Assembly (NCBI RefSeq): GCF_030766935.1
Contig: NZ_JASERL010000005.1
Span: 62,001-126,000, forward strand
Reading direction: 5' to 3'
Source: Streptomyces sp. KL109B
GTDB taxonomy: Bacteria; Actinomycetota; Actinomycetes; Streptomycetales; Streptomycetaceae
DNA length: 64,000 bases
Under the pieces are notes generated by a model. The model searched no databases, had not been told where the DNA came from, and saw nothing but the letters and a program-made list of their open reading frames with translations. Below, piece by piece: positions 15,734 to 23,214 of this stretch. Numbering within the stretch: position 1 is the first letter of the stretch; the number at the start of each line of letters is the position of its first letter. Position numbers and translations under genes: made by a program.

Positions 15734-15784
15734 GTGTCACCTCGGGTGTCAGAACGGTGTCAGTGCAGGTGGGAGGGGTGTCAG
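15734..15784. repeat. Cluster of GTGTCAG repeats upstream of translocase gene
   Basis: Copies at 15734 (GTGTCAC), 15746, 15757 and 15778, all in the same direction on the plus strand, the orientation of most copies in the downstream cluster. They cover the ribosome site of the translocase gene and the stop of the small gene before it. Confidence 0.6.
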
Positions 15785-15924
15785 CGGTTGGCGGCTAGCG
15801 CCATGTAGATCAGGAAGAGGACGAGGGCGGCGAGGATCCCGTCGCGGAGGAGGACGGCGTACTGACGGTTGAGCCACAGCGCGAACAAACCCGCTGCGGC
15901 CACCGCCACAACAAGATCGATCAC
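15781..15924 (-). CDS. 47-residue membrane protein, Spd-like
   Basis: GTG at 15924 overlaps the upstream stop (GTGA). The product is two hydrophobic helices, around IDLVVAVAAAGLFALWL and ILAALVLFLIYMALAA, joined by RQYAVLLRDG. Its position directly before a TraB-like gene is that of small spread (Spd) proteins in Streptomyces conjugative elements; family membership cannot be shown at this length. Confidence 0.55.
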   Translation of the reverse strand: MIDLVVAVAAAGLFALWLNRQYAVLLRDGILAALVLFLIYMALAANR

Positions 15925-16595
15925 CAGCCGTTCTTCCAGACCGTGCCGGTACCGCGGCGAGGAGGAACACGCGGGTCACCCTGCCGTCGCCCACTGCTGA
16001 TCTGCGCCAGTTCAGCCTGGAACTCGCGGGTGAACGTCGCCCACAGCGCGGACGCCTGCTTCGAAATCAGCTTCTCGGCGGCGGCAATCCGCTTCAGATG
16101 CCGAGTGACGCGGCGGGCACGAGCCCTCGATCCAGCCATCGATCCGTGCTGGTCAGGGATGCTGCGCAGCGCAGACTCCAGCACCTCGGAGTCGAGAGCG
16201 CGCTCAACAGCCCGCGGCCGGGCCTCCTTACGCAGCGACTCGCAGTACGCGCGAATGTCCTCGTCGCTGGTGAACCCCGACCCCGGGGTCGCCCGACGGC
16301 CCGCACCGGAGCCGCCTCCACCCTGGACCACGGTCGTGCGGTTGTAGCTGAACGACAGCGGCGGCAGCGACGGCACATCCGGCACCAACGACAGCTTGTT
16401 GATGTTGACCTTGCCGGAGTACTTCTTGCCGTTCCTGTTCCCGTTCGCAGGCGCTGGCGCGGTGTTCGAGGGCGGGTAGTTCGGCGGCGGCGGGACGCGT
16501 TCGCCGGTGTCAGCGTTGATCCGCGGCCTGTTGCCGTCGATCTGCTGCCTAATCCGACGGTTGTTGAGCCGGTTCGTCGATCCGACATCGGCCAT
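15921..16595 (-). CDS. Transfer-associated hypothetical protein
   Basis: 224 residues from ATG at 16595 (GAGGAGG upstream). The first 85 residues are low complexity and basic, with PPPPNYPPSNTAPAPANG; a strand segment KYSGKVNINKLSLVPDVPS follows. The C-terminal half is helical and Arg-rich. No domain recognised. It lies between the DUF2637 gene and the translocase, so a role in the transfer apparatus or DNA binding is inferred. Confidence 0.5.
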   Translation of the reverse strand: MADVGSTNRLNNRRIRQQIDGNRPRINADTGERVPPPPNYPPSNTAPAPANGNRNGKKYSGKVNINKLSLVPDVPSLPPLSFSYNRTTVVQGGGGSGAGRRATPGSGFTSDEDIRAYCESLRKEARPRAVERALDSEVLESALRSIPDQHGSMAGSRARARRVTRHLKRIAAAEKLISKQASALWATFTREFQAELAQISSGRRQGDPRVPPRRGTGTVWKNGW

Positions 16596-16641
16596 GTGGG
16601 CGCCTCCTCGGGCGAACGTGCGGCAATCGCCGCAGGGTGGG

Positions 16642-18561
16642 TCAAGATCCCGTGAGCGGGGTGATGTTGTCCGCGCCGAGTGCGGCGAGATGCGGCTCCT
16701 GCTGTTCGATCTCGGCACGGAGCTTGTTGGCGTACTGACGCGAGTCGTATTGGGATTTGATCCGCTTCAACTCGGCAATGAGTTCGCCTTCTTGGGGGCG
16801 TCGGCCGAGGGAGTCGTAGAGCGCCCTGAGGGCGTCCCTTGCTTCGGCTCGGGTGGCGCCCTCGGGGCGCTTCTTGCTGCTCTTCTTGGGGCGCTCCGTG
16901 GCGGACCTCTTGGTGGTCTTGGTAGCGCTCTCGTGGCGGCTCTTCGCGGCGCTCTCGTGGCGCTCATCCGCCGCCGCGGTGACGTCCACGGGGGCGCCTG
17001 TCGTGGCGGCCTTCTGTGCACGTCGCAGAGCTTCGGGGAATGCCACGCCGGCGTCGTACAGGTCAAGCGGCATGAGGTCGATTTTCGTCGCCAGCTGCCG
17101 CCACCCCGTGCCCTTGCGGGTGCGGGCCCAGCGGGTCCTGTGCTTCGTCTGGAGCTGACGGATGTAGACGAGGCGCTGTCCCTCGTCCTCGATCGCCTGG
17201 CTCAAGTCGCGGACGGTCCAGACGTGCTGGCGCCGCCACAGCCGGCACGTCGACCGGAACGCCAACGCCCACCGGATCAGCTTTGGCGTCTGCGTGTGCT
17301 CCTTCGCCTCCACGTCCGCGAGTCGACCGATGGCGTGCCGGGCCGCCTCGACGACAATCACGAACAGGACGGGCATCGCCATATGGAGTCCGACGCCCAG
17401 CGGGTCCGGCCACGAGGCAGCTGCGTTGAACCACACCGTCGCGCCCGTCAGAGTCCAGGCGGCGTGGCGCAGCATCGGGAGCGGCATCCGCAGCCACGTG
17501 AGCAGAAGATCCAGCGCGAGGAGTACCCCGATACCTGCATCGACTCCGATGGGCAGCACCTCGGCAAAGTCACCGAAGCCCTTCGCCCGGGCGAGGTCGC
17601 GGACGGCACCGTAGGAGCCAGTGAAGCCGATCGCGGCGATCACAACGGCTCCGAGGATGATGAGGGCGATCAGGAGGCGGTGCACGGCCCGGAGTTCGGT
17701 ACCGGTCTGCTTCTGAGGCCGCGCCTGCTTGCGCGCCTGCTTCGCGTCGCGCCGCAGGGTTTTGCGGTGGATCCGTGCGGCGGTGCGCGTCGAGGCATCG
17801 GCCAGGCGCTTGTCGGCCTGCTCGCGCAGTGCTGCGGCGGCGCTCCTGAGCTCCTCGCTCTCCTGCCGGAACTGGCGGCCGGCCGCGACGTCGGTGACGG
17901 CCTGCTCCTGCAGCTCCTTGGAGTTGGCGAGGGCCTGGTTCATGCGGGCGTCGGCGTACCGGTTCGCGTCGGCGGTGAGGCGATCGGCCTTCAGCTTGGC
18001 GTCGGCGAGGACCCGCTCAGACTCGGCCTTGGCGTCGTGCACGAGCCGGTGCGCTTCTTCGATCGCGTCGGAGGCGATGGAGCGGGCACGCTCGCGGGCA
18101 GCGTTGACGAGCCGTTCGGCGTCCTCGACCGCACAGCGGTGCACGGCGTCTGCTCGAGCTTGGGCTGTCTTCTCGGTGCGCTGGGCGACGAGTTCGGCCT
18201 GCGCCTGCACGTCGGCCGCCTCATTGTCGGCGGCGGCGCGCAGCTGCTGCGCCTTCCCGTCGGCTTCCGCAAGGAGACGGTCGGCCTCTTCCGCAGCGGT
18301 GCGGCGCAGTTCGTCTCCTGCCTTGCCCGCGGAGGCCAACAGCTTGTCGTGCTGCTCGTTGGCGTGGGCCAGGATCGCCGATGCTTCGTCGCCCGCCTTG
18401 GTGAACATGGCGTTGGCCTTGGTGCGTGCGTCGGCGAGGAGCGCCTCGGCTGCGGCTTCAACGGCTTGCGTCTGTACCGGTGCGGCAGACGTCTCGTCGG
18501 GTGCAGGTTTGGTTGTGGCCGCGGGTGTGCGGCGGGGCTGGGGCTTGCGGCGAGCGGCCAC
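16642..18561 (-). CDS. DUF2637 membrane protein with long coiled-coil N-terminus
   Basis: 639 residues. Residues about 30-275 are an almost uninterrupted Ala/Glu/Arg/Lys heptad region (repeats such as ANAMFTKAGDEASAILAHAN), a long coiled coil. Residues about 290-420 carry four hydrophobic spans including LLIALIILGAVVIAAIGFTG and FPIG-type loop VLPIGVDAGIGVLLALDLL, the DUF2637 domain common in Streptomyces integrative elements. A basic Lys/Arg/Ser region and a short helical domain end it. DUF2637 proteins are usually much shorter and lack the coil. It may anchor or organise the translocase; this is inference. Confidence 0.7.
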   Translation of the reverse strand: MAARRKPQPRRTPAATTKPAPDETSAAPVQTQAVEAAAEALLADARTKANAMFTKAGDEASAILAHANEQHDKLLASAGKAGDELRRTAAEEADRLLAEADGKAQQLRAAADNEAADVQAQAELVAQRTEKTAQARADAVHRCAVEDAERLVNAARERARSIASDAIEEAHRLVHDAKAESERVLADAKLKADRLTADANRYADARMNQALANSKELQEQAVTDVAAGRQFRQESEELRSAAAALREQADKRLADASTRTAARIHRKTLRRDAKQARKQARPQKQTGTELRAVHRLLIALIILGAVVIAAIGFTGSYGAVRDLARAKGFGDFAEVLPIGVDAGIGVLLALDLLLTWLRMPLPMLRHAAWTLTGATVWFNAAASWPDPLGVGLHMAMPVLFVIVVEAARHAIGRLADVEAKEHTQTPKLIRWALAFRSTCRLWRRQHVWTVRDLSQAIEDEGQRLVYIRQLQTKHRTRWARTRKGTGWRQLATKIDLMPLDLYDAGVAFPEALRRAQKAATTGAPVDVTAAADERHESAAKSRHESATKTTKRSATERPKKSSKKRPEGATRAEARDALRALYDSLGRRPQEGELIAELKRIKSQYDSRQYANKLRAEIEQQEPHLAALGADNITPLTGS

Positions 18562-18580
18562 AGTGGATTCCTTTCAGGGA

Positions 18581-18787
18581 TCAGCGGTAGACACGGGCGG
18601 TGGATCCGGTCCACAGGCAGTACGCGAGCGACAACGCGAGGGCGCCGCCGAGGAGCACGGAGCCAGTCGGATCGGTCAGCAGCCAGGCCAGTACCGCAAC
18701 GGCGGCACCGATCGATTGAGGGCAGGCCAGGAGGAACAGCACGGCGAGGACTGCCGTGACGACGGTTGCCGGACGGGACTGGTACAT
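18581..18787 (-). CDS. Small membrane protein, Spd-like
   Basis: 68 residues from ATG at 18787 (AAGGAG upstream). Two to three hydrophobic stretches (TVVTAVLAVLFLLACP, AAVAVLAWLL, SVLLGGALALSLAYCLW). It lies 19 bases before the DUF2637 gene. Matches the size and layout of spread proteins of Streptomyces plasmids. Confidence 0.55.
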   Translation of the reverse strand: MYQSRPATVVTAVLAVLFLLACPQSIGAAVAVLAWLLTDPTGSVLLGGALALSLAYCLWTGSTARVYR

Positions 18788-18809
18788 GACGCGCTCCTTG
18801 GCTTCGGAT

Positions 18810-18977
18810 TCAGCGCTGGATCGTGTCGGGCGGGCATCCGCCGACGTGGGCTTCGCAGGCGCACGGCTTCTCGCCGATACCGAGGAAGCTGGTGTGCCTC
18901 TTCGAGCAGGGCCAGCAGATAGTGCACTCGCCGCGAGGAACGGCATTCCGCTCAGACTTGGTCCTGGACTTCGGCAT
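18810..18977 (-). CDS. Small Cys-rich protein, 55 residues
   Basis: ATG at 18977 lies inside the end of the upstream gene (26-base overlap in another frame). CTICWPCSKRH and CACEAHVGGC suggest a single zinc knuckle. Similar small zinc proteins occur in transfer operons; nothing is known of the role. Confidence 0.45.
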   Translation of the reverse strand: MPKSRTKSERNAVPRGECTICWPCSKRHTSFLGIGEKPCACEAHVGGCPPDTIQR

Positions 18978-19251
18978 CGCCACCCCCCTCGCCGGTCGGC
19001 TGGGGCATGGCCATGCAGGTCTTGGCGTGCTCGGCTGCCGCGTCCAGGGCATCGTCACGAAACGCCTGGGGCAGTTCCGCGACCTGCCGGTTGCACGGCC
19101 CGCACACCGCACGCGACTTGTGGCCTCCATCGACAGTGAACTCGTCGATCACATCGACGGATGCACGCAGATCGTCGAAGCGGAGCGCATAGGCGGTGAC
19201 GATGCGCGCCGTCACCCTCACCGGCCACTGCACCGGGGCGTCGGCGGCCAT
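18952..19251 (-). CDS. Hypothetical protein with zinc-finger-like motif
   Basis: 99 residues. CGPCNRQVAELPQ and the later HAKTC could form a C2HC zinc site (residues about 51-80). ATG at 19251 shares one base with the preceding stop. Confidence 0.45.
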   Translation of the reverse strand: MAADAPVQWPVRVTARIVTAYALRFDDLRASVDVIDEFTVDGGHKSRAVCGPCNRQVAELPQAFRDDALDAAAEHAKTCMAMPQPTGEGGGDAEVQDQV

Positions 19252-19529
19252 CAGGCTGCGTCCCGGATCACGGCGTACACCTGGTCGACGACGCGCGGAT
19301 CGAACCGGTTGGCGTTGTCCAACTCGGCGGCGCGGCGCAGGATCCGGTCGATGGCGGCCTGGTCGCCAGACCGGTGCGCGGCGGCGCCACGGACGACAAG
19401 CTCCGCATCCTCCACCGCGGTCGCAGCGTTCCAGGACTCGTCCAACTGCTGCGCGATCAGACGCTTACGGATGTCGACGACCTCACCGGAGATACGGGCG
19501 AGATCACCATCGAAGACGAACGGAGACAT
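19251..19529 (-). CDS. Hypothetical helical protein
   Basis: 92 residues, almost entirely helical (DIRKRLIAQQLDESWNAATA and on). No recognised motif. Upstream on its strand is a 134-base gap with a single GGCCAATG at 19608-19615 and no clear hairpin. Confidence 0.45.
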   Translation of the reverse strand: MSPFVFDGDLARISGEVVDIRKRLIAQQLDESWNAATAVEDAELVVRGAAAHRSGDQAAIDRILRRAAELDNANRFDPRVVDQVYAVIRDAA

Positions 19530-19663
19530 AGCGGGGTCCTCTCGGGGACGCAGGGAACGTGTGGTGGTGCGGTCTGGCGGGGAACCTCACCGACCTCGGG
19601 GGCGGTGGGCCAATGCGGTTGCCGACCAGCCGGGACCCGACGTGCGGGGCCCGGAAGGCGGGG

Positions 19664-19828
19664 TCAGCGGTTCTGGTTGGCGTCGCGGATGTCGGTGAGG
19701 GAGGCGCCGAGGTTCTGCGCGGCCTGCACCTTCTGCCGCATGTCGCGGAGAGTGGCACTGTCCGCGTCCGGCTTCTGGTGGGCGCGCACCGCATCAGCAG
19801 CGGCCTGAATCGCAGCGGCCTTGTCCAT
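19664..19828 (-). CDS. Small helical protein, 54 residues
   Basis: ATG at 19828; an AGGAC-type ribosome site lies about 11 bases upstream. The product begins MDKAAAIQAAADAVRAHQKP and ends GASLTDIRDANQNR, with no hydrophobic run. It resembles tiny proteins found in Streptomyces transfer operons, but I cannot name a family. Confidence 0.4.
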   Translation of the reverse strand: MDKAAAIQAAADAVRAHQKPDADSATLRDMRQKVQAAQNLGASLTDIRDANQNR

Positions 19829-19983
19829 GGAGATCAGTCCTCTCGGATCGAAGAATCAGGAATGGCGCTGGCCTTGCAGGGAGCCGCCCCGCAGGGGGAT
19901 ACCGGACGGCCACCAGCCCGGCCAGAAACCGGGGGTGGGGCCGCGGGCGACGGAGAGCGAATCGTTCGCCACCCGCGACCGGA

Positions 19984-20241
19984 TCAAGGGGTGCGCCGCC
20001 GAGCCGCCTCGGCGCCGATGTCGTGAATGTCGATGCCCAGCACCTCGGCGTCGGCGTCCAACTGGTGCGACTTGCAGACCTCCGCCTGCCAGGCCGGATC
20101 CGACTGGTGCTCGCGGCCCTGCGCATGCAGGTCGGCCGCAACACTCCGGCACACGTTCATCTGATCCGCAGCAGCACCCAAAGCATCGGCGGTACGGGCA
20201 CGGTCATCGACCTGGGACTGCAACCAAGACGGGTTCGACAT
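19984..20241 (-). CDS. Hypothetical protein
   Basis: 85 residues from ATG at 20241. It begins MSNPSWLQSQVDDRARTADA and has two Cys (NVCRSV, EVCKSH) spaced for possible pairing. Helical. The 155-base gap after it contains GC-rich inverted repeats but no gene. Confidence 0.4.
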   Translation of the reverse strand: MSNPSWLQSQVDDRARTADALGAAADQMNVCRSVAADLHAQGREHQSDPAWQAEVCKSHQLDADAEVLGIDIHDIGAEAARRRTP

Positions 20242-20251
20242 GACGATCTCC

Positions 20252-20449
20252 TCAGGTGATTCGGTGGATGGCGCAGGGGGTCGGGGCGAGAACGGTGCCG
20301 CCCCGATTGATCCGGTGGTGCAGACGGCCCGCCTTCCGGGCGGCCTTCTCGACCGCCTCAGCCTCCGAACCGGCACGAACGCTGTACGAGTACCGGCCGC
20401 CAACACCGGGGCCGGAAACCCCCTCGCGCGTCACAGTCCAAAGCGCCAT
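20252..20449 (-). CDS. Hypothetical protein
   Basis: 65 residues from ATG at 20449 with GAGAGG upstream. RYSYSVRAGSEAEAVEKAAR suggests a strand-strand-helix unit. Ten bases separate it from the next gene. Confidence 0.4.
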   Translation of the reverse strand: MALWTVTREGVSGPGVGGRYSYSVRAGSEAEAVEKAARKAGRLHHRINRGGTVLAPTPCAIHRIT

Positions 20450-20521
20450 CGCAGACCTCTCATGAAATGAAGGGATGGGTCCGCGACCGACGGCTCGGGG
20501 GTCAACGCCGGCCGCGGCGGA

Positions 20522-20737
20522 TCAGGGGGTGGGGACGAGCCGCAGTGAGCGGACCGGCTCCGGGTCCGGCACCTCGAAGGCAACGAACGCCGTCGCCAGG
20601 TGCAGACCCAGCTCCGGATCCGAGATCGAGACCCGCAGCAGCGGGCCATCCCGCAGAGGACGGGACGCGTTGAACGCGGCGGCGATCTCATCCGCCTTCG
20701 CCTGCGCCGCCTTCAGACGGGCCAGGTCGCCGCTCAC
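20522..20737 (-). CDS. Hypothetical protein
   Basis: 71 residues; GTG at 20737 overlaps the upstream stop. N-terminal helix (DLARLKAAQAKADEIAAAF) followed by strands. Not recognised. Confidence 0.4.
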   Translation of the reverse strand: MSGDLARLKAAQAKADEIAAAFNASRPLRDGPLLRVSISDPELGLHLATAFVAFEVPDPEPVRSLRLVPTP

Positions 20738-20937
20738 GACGCCACCGCCTGCCCGTTACGGACGACCACCAGAAACGCGTCGGTGACCAGGTCCATCACG
20801 ACCTCCGCCGGGATGCCCTCGCGGCGCCGGTCGGCGGCGTACCGATCAGCCGGCCACGAACCACGCGGGCCACCCGCAGGGAAACGCTGCAGGACAGTGC
20901 AGTCGGGGCGGGAGGTCTCGACAGCGGTCGCCATCAC
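20734..20937 (-). CDS. Hypothetical protein
   Basis: 67 residues. The sequence GTGATGG at the junction allows GTG at 20937 or ATG at 20934; both are coupled to the upstream stop. The end (MDLVTDAFLVVVRNGQAVAS) looks like a helix-strand unit. Function unknown. Confidence 0.4.
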   Translation of the reverse strand: MMATAVETSRPDCTVLQRFPAGGPRGSWPADRYAADRRREGIPAEVVMDLVTDAFLVVVRNGQAVAS

Positions 20938-21389
20938 GCGACCTCCTCGACCAGATACAGCAGGCCGGCACGCGTCAGGAACTCACGCGACGCCTCCACC
21001 GCGGCCTGCGCATCCCCCAGAGCGTTGAAGTCCGCGCCAGACAGGTGCTGGGCATCCACCGCCGACAACTCGGCAATCCGCTCGGACGCATTCTCGAAAC
21101 GCGTCACCGCGCGCTCCACAGCGGGCGGCAGCGCACGAGCCTCCGCGACCAGATCACCAGCCGCCGAATACTCCGCGAACTCGGCATCCGACAGATCGCA
21201 CGGATCCACTGCCAGCAGGGCGTTATAGCGGGACTCCGCCAGCCGACCCCACTCGGCACGGGCGCCGGACAGCTTGATGTCCAGGCGGGCCAACGCAGTC
21301 AGCGCAGGCTGCGGGAGTGGGGCCGTCAGGCGGCCGGCGCCGGGGAGGGCCGACGGAAGCGGGACAGAGGTGCGAGTAGCAGTGGCCAT
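20934..21389 (-). CDS. Hypothetical helical protein
   Basis: 151 residues, AGGAGG upstream of ATG at 21389. After a Pro-rich start it is almost wholly helical with acidic residues (DPCDLSDAEFAEYSAAGDLV). One base separates it from the HTH gene upstream. No family recognised. Confidence 0.45.
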   Translation of the reverse strand: MATATRTSVPLPSALPGAGRLTAPLPQPALTALARLDIKLSGARAEWGRLAESRYNALLAVDPCDLSDAEFAEYSAAGDLVAEARALPPAVERAVTRFENASERIAELSAVDAQHLSGADFNALGDAQAAVEASREFLTRAGLLYLVEEVA

Positions 21390-21390
21390 C

Positions 21391-21657
21391 TCAAGCCACC
21401 TCCTCGACGTGAGTCGTGGGGAGCGTCGGTGTTACCCGCGCGCCGCGCAGGTAACTGACGACTGAGGACTGCGGGACCTTGAGCCCGGTGCGGCGCTTGG
21501 TGCCGCTGCCGACCTGAACCGTCTCGAGCTGGCCTGAGGCGATCAGCCGATAGACGGTGGCGGGGTGGACTTCGAGCAGCTCGGCGACCTCGGCCGGCTT
21601 GAGCGCCCCCTTCAACTGGGCGAGCTCTGCTGCGAGTTCGTCGTTGGGTGTGGGCAC
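21391..21657 (-). CDS. Excisionase-family HTH protein
   Basis: 88 residues from GTG at 21657 (GGAGG upstream). Residues 20-62 (PAEVAELLEVHPATVYRLI, then GQLETVQVG and VPQSSVVSYLR) form the classic excisionase/MerR-like helix-turn-helix (HTH_17). It could be the Xis partner of the integrase, but it lies 30 kb from it and heads the transfer operon, so a transcriptional role is equally likely. Its promoter carries an operator identical in form to those of the adjacent GntR gene. Confidence 0.65.
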   Translation of the reverse strand: MPTPNDELAAELAQLKGALKPAEVAELLEVHPATVYRLIASGQLETVQVGSGTKRRTGLKVPQSSVVSYLRGARVTPTLPTTHVEEVA

Positions 21658-21698
21658 TAGGGCCTCCGGTCGACAAGTGCCGGTCAGGGATGGACTGC

Positions 21699-21716
21699 TG
21701 AACTTGGATATCCATG
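21699..21716. promoter_or_regulatory. GntR-type operator ahead of the HTH gene
   Basis: TGAACTTGGATATCCATG, containing the palindrome TGGATATCCA. It differs at one base from the site at 23177-23194. The position, 42 bases upstream of the GTG start, suits repression of the HTH-led transfer operon. Confidence 0.65.
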
Positions 21717-21786
21717 CTCAGTGCTGCAACCGTAGCCAGTGCAGCATGGGTATGCAAGTGCCGCGACGAGTTCGAAGGCAGCAAAA

Positions 21787-21815
21787 AGCCCCCAACTGCA
21801 GCGCAGTTGGGGGCT
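21787..21815 (-). terminator. 13-bp hairpin with T run
   Basis: AGCCCCCAACTGC (21787-21799) pairs perfectly with 21803-21815, loop of 3. On the minus strand it is followed by TTTTT, a classic intrinsic terminator for the gntR gene ending at 21834. Confidence 0.85.
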
Positions 21816-21833
21816 CACCTGGAAGAACGCGGC

Positions 21834-22619
21834 CTACACGTGGATTACATATCGGAAGTCGTAACGGTCGCTCGGGACGATGGAGTCCATGACCTCAAGG
21901 GCATCCCCCGCCGAGTCGTAAGCAGTCCGGATCACGCGCACCACAGGGACGCCGGCCGGGATGGCCAGCTGCTCGACTTCGTGGGGGTACGGCATGCGGA
22001 TCTCAAGGTCTTCGATGAACTGGGCGATGCGCCGCGCGATCGGCCCATTGGGATCTTCGATGTAGGCGTTGACCCCACCCTTGATCAGCCGCGCCTCGGC
22101 GAGCCTGGTCCCGCGCGCGACGTCCGCCGGATAGTAGACGTCGCACAGCTGCATAGGTGACGGCTCCTCGCCCTTGACCTCCATGACGAAGAGGAGGCGA
22201 CGGACGACCATCGGCGCGCCAGGTGCGGCACCGTACCGTTCCGCCACCACGTCGGGGGCCGGCGCCTCGACGACCTCGCGAATGATCTGCTTCGCCTTCT
22301 GCCCTTGAGCTCGCGCCTCGGCGTTGAAGTTCGCTTCGCCTGTCGCGCGGCGGGCCCGGTAGATGCTGCCCGTCTGGCGAAGGCTGACGTTCGGCCGCTC
22401 GCGGACCACGGATTTCTTGCCTTGGCTACTCGTGACGTGCCCCTCCGACCGGAGCACCGCGACGGCCTTACGGACCGTGGCCCTGCTGGCACCGAAGCGC
22501 TGCTCCAGTTCGTCCTGTGAGGGGATCTGCGCGCCTGGCGCAAGCTCCCCGCGGAGGATCTGGTCACGGAGTTCATTGGCGATGCGCCTGAACGGCGGCA
22601 GTTTCGGGTCGGCTGACAT
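21834..22619 (-). CDS. GntR-family regulator with UTRA domain
   Basis: 261 residues from ATG at 22619 (AGGAG upstream). Residues 8-75 are a GntR winged helix (FRRIANELRDQILRGELAPG, QDELEQRFGASRATVRKAV). From about residue 105 the rest is a UTRA effector domain ending DSIVPSDRYDFRYVIHV. In Streptomyces integrative elements such as pSAM2, a GntR protein (KorSA) silences transfer and replication genes; this gene has the same place beside the transfer operon. Sites resembling its likely operator lie in its own promoter and near both flanking promoters. Confidence 0.8.
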   Translation of the reverse strand: MSADPKLPPFRRIANELRDQILRGELAPGAQIPSQDELEQRFGASRATVRKAVAVLRSEGHVTSSQGKKSVVRERPNVSLRQTGSIYRARRATGEANFNAEARAQGQKAKQIIREVVEAPAPDVVAERYGAAPGAPMVVRRLLFVMEVKGEEPSPMQLCDVYYPADVARGTRLAEARLIKGGVNAYIEDPNGPIARRIAQFIEDLEIRMPYPHEVEQLAIPAGVPVVRVIRTAYDSAGDALEVMDSIVPSDRYDFRYVIHV

Positions 22620-22632
22620 TGCGCTCCTGACT

Positions 22633-22672
22633 ACTTGGATACCCACTGGGCAGGGTAGCGGGATATCCAAGT
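22633..22672. promoter_or_regulatory. Inverted pair of ACTTGGATA operators in gntR promoter
   Basis: ACTTGGATAC begins at 22633 and its complement TATCCAAGT ends at 22672, facing each other 13 bases upstream of the gntR start. The right copy contains the palindrome GGATATCC (22661-22668). Autoregulation is the natural reading. Confidence 0.65.
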
Positions 22673-22678
22673 TGCGCA

Positions 22679-23098
22679 TCAGTCCGAGCGCGCCACCCAT
22701 CCCGACCAGCGGCTTACCCGAATCTCGATCACAGGGCCGCTAGGTCGCTGCTCGCGATATTGGTCGTACTTGGATAGCAGTGCCTGAACAAGTTCGTCGG
22801 CATCGACGTTCTCGAGGACCTTCGCGCGACCGTCCGCTCGCACCCACCACAGCTGCTCCCAGTCCTCGTCGAAGTGGTCGACGAGGAGGGAGACGGCCGG
22901 GTTCTCTTGGATGTTGCGCAGCCTTTTCAGGTTGCCGTGCCGCTTCGGCTTGTGGTCCACCGCGATGGCGACACGATCGCCGAGGACGGCGAACGTGGCC
23001 GGCACCAAGTGCGGCTCACCCTGTGCGTTTGCCGTCGACAGCCTCAAGACCCGGGCATCGGCGAAGCGTTGACGTTGATCCGGTTCTGACATCTCCAT
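22679..23098 (-). CDS. PPOX-class F420/flavin-dependent oxidoreductase
   Basis: 139 residues. The split-barrel pattern DARVLRLSTANAQGEPHLVP, AIAVDHKPKR, LRNIQENPAVSLLVDHFDED and LWWVRADGRAKVL matches the TIGR03668 group of pyridoxamine-phosphate-oxidase-like proteins, which use F420 or flavin. The natural substrate is not known. It is upstream of gntR on the same strand and shares a promoter region with the divergent GIY-YIG gene. A redox enzyme here is probably cargo. Confidence 0.8.
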   Translation of the reverse strand: MEMSEPDQRQRFADARVLRLSTANAQGEPHLVPATFAVLGDRVAIAVDHKPKRHGNLKRLRNIQENPAVSLLVDHFDEDWEQLWWVRADGRAKVLENVDADELVQALLSKYDQYREQRPSGPVIEIRVSRWSGWVARSD

Positions 23099-23176
23099 GA
23101 TCCGACGCTACCTAGAGCGAGATCCGTCGCACCACTTGCACGCTCCGCACGAGCGGCGTTACTTTCGGTTCGTCAT

Positions 23177-23194
23177 CATGGATACCCAAGTTCA
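23177..23194. promoter_or_regulatory. GntR-type operator between PPOX and GIY-YIG genes
   Basis: On the minus strand it reads TGAACTTGGGTATCCATG, 17 of 18 bases identical to the site at 21699-21716. It lies 20 bases upstream of the GIY-YIG start and 79 bases from the PPOX start, so it could control both. Confidence 0.65.
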
Positions 23195-23214
23195 GATGAC
23201 CATGAAGGAGCGAC

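Noticed and set aside
16507..18759. Plus-strand open frame of 750 codons
   Set aside because: Opposite the DUF2637 gene. Composition is that of an antisense shadow (Arg/Gly/Leu-rich), with no motif. The same reasoning removes the plus-strand frames at 13702-15165 and 39364-40815.
22768..22780. Another ACTTGGATA copy
   Set aside because: It lies well inside the PPOX coding region, where the codons for Leu-Ser-Lys-Tyr produce it, so it is probably not an operator.
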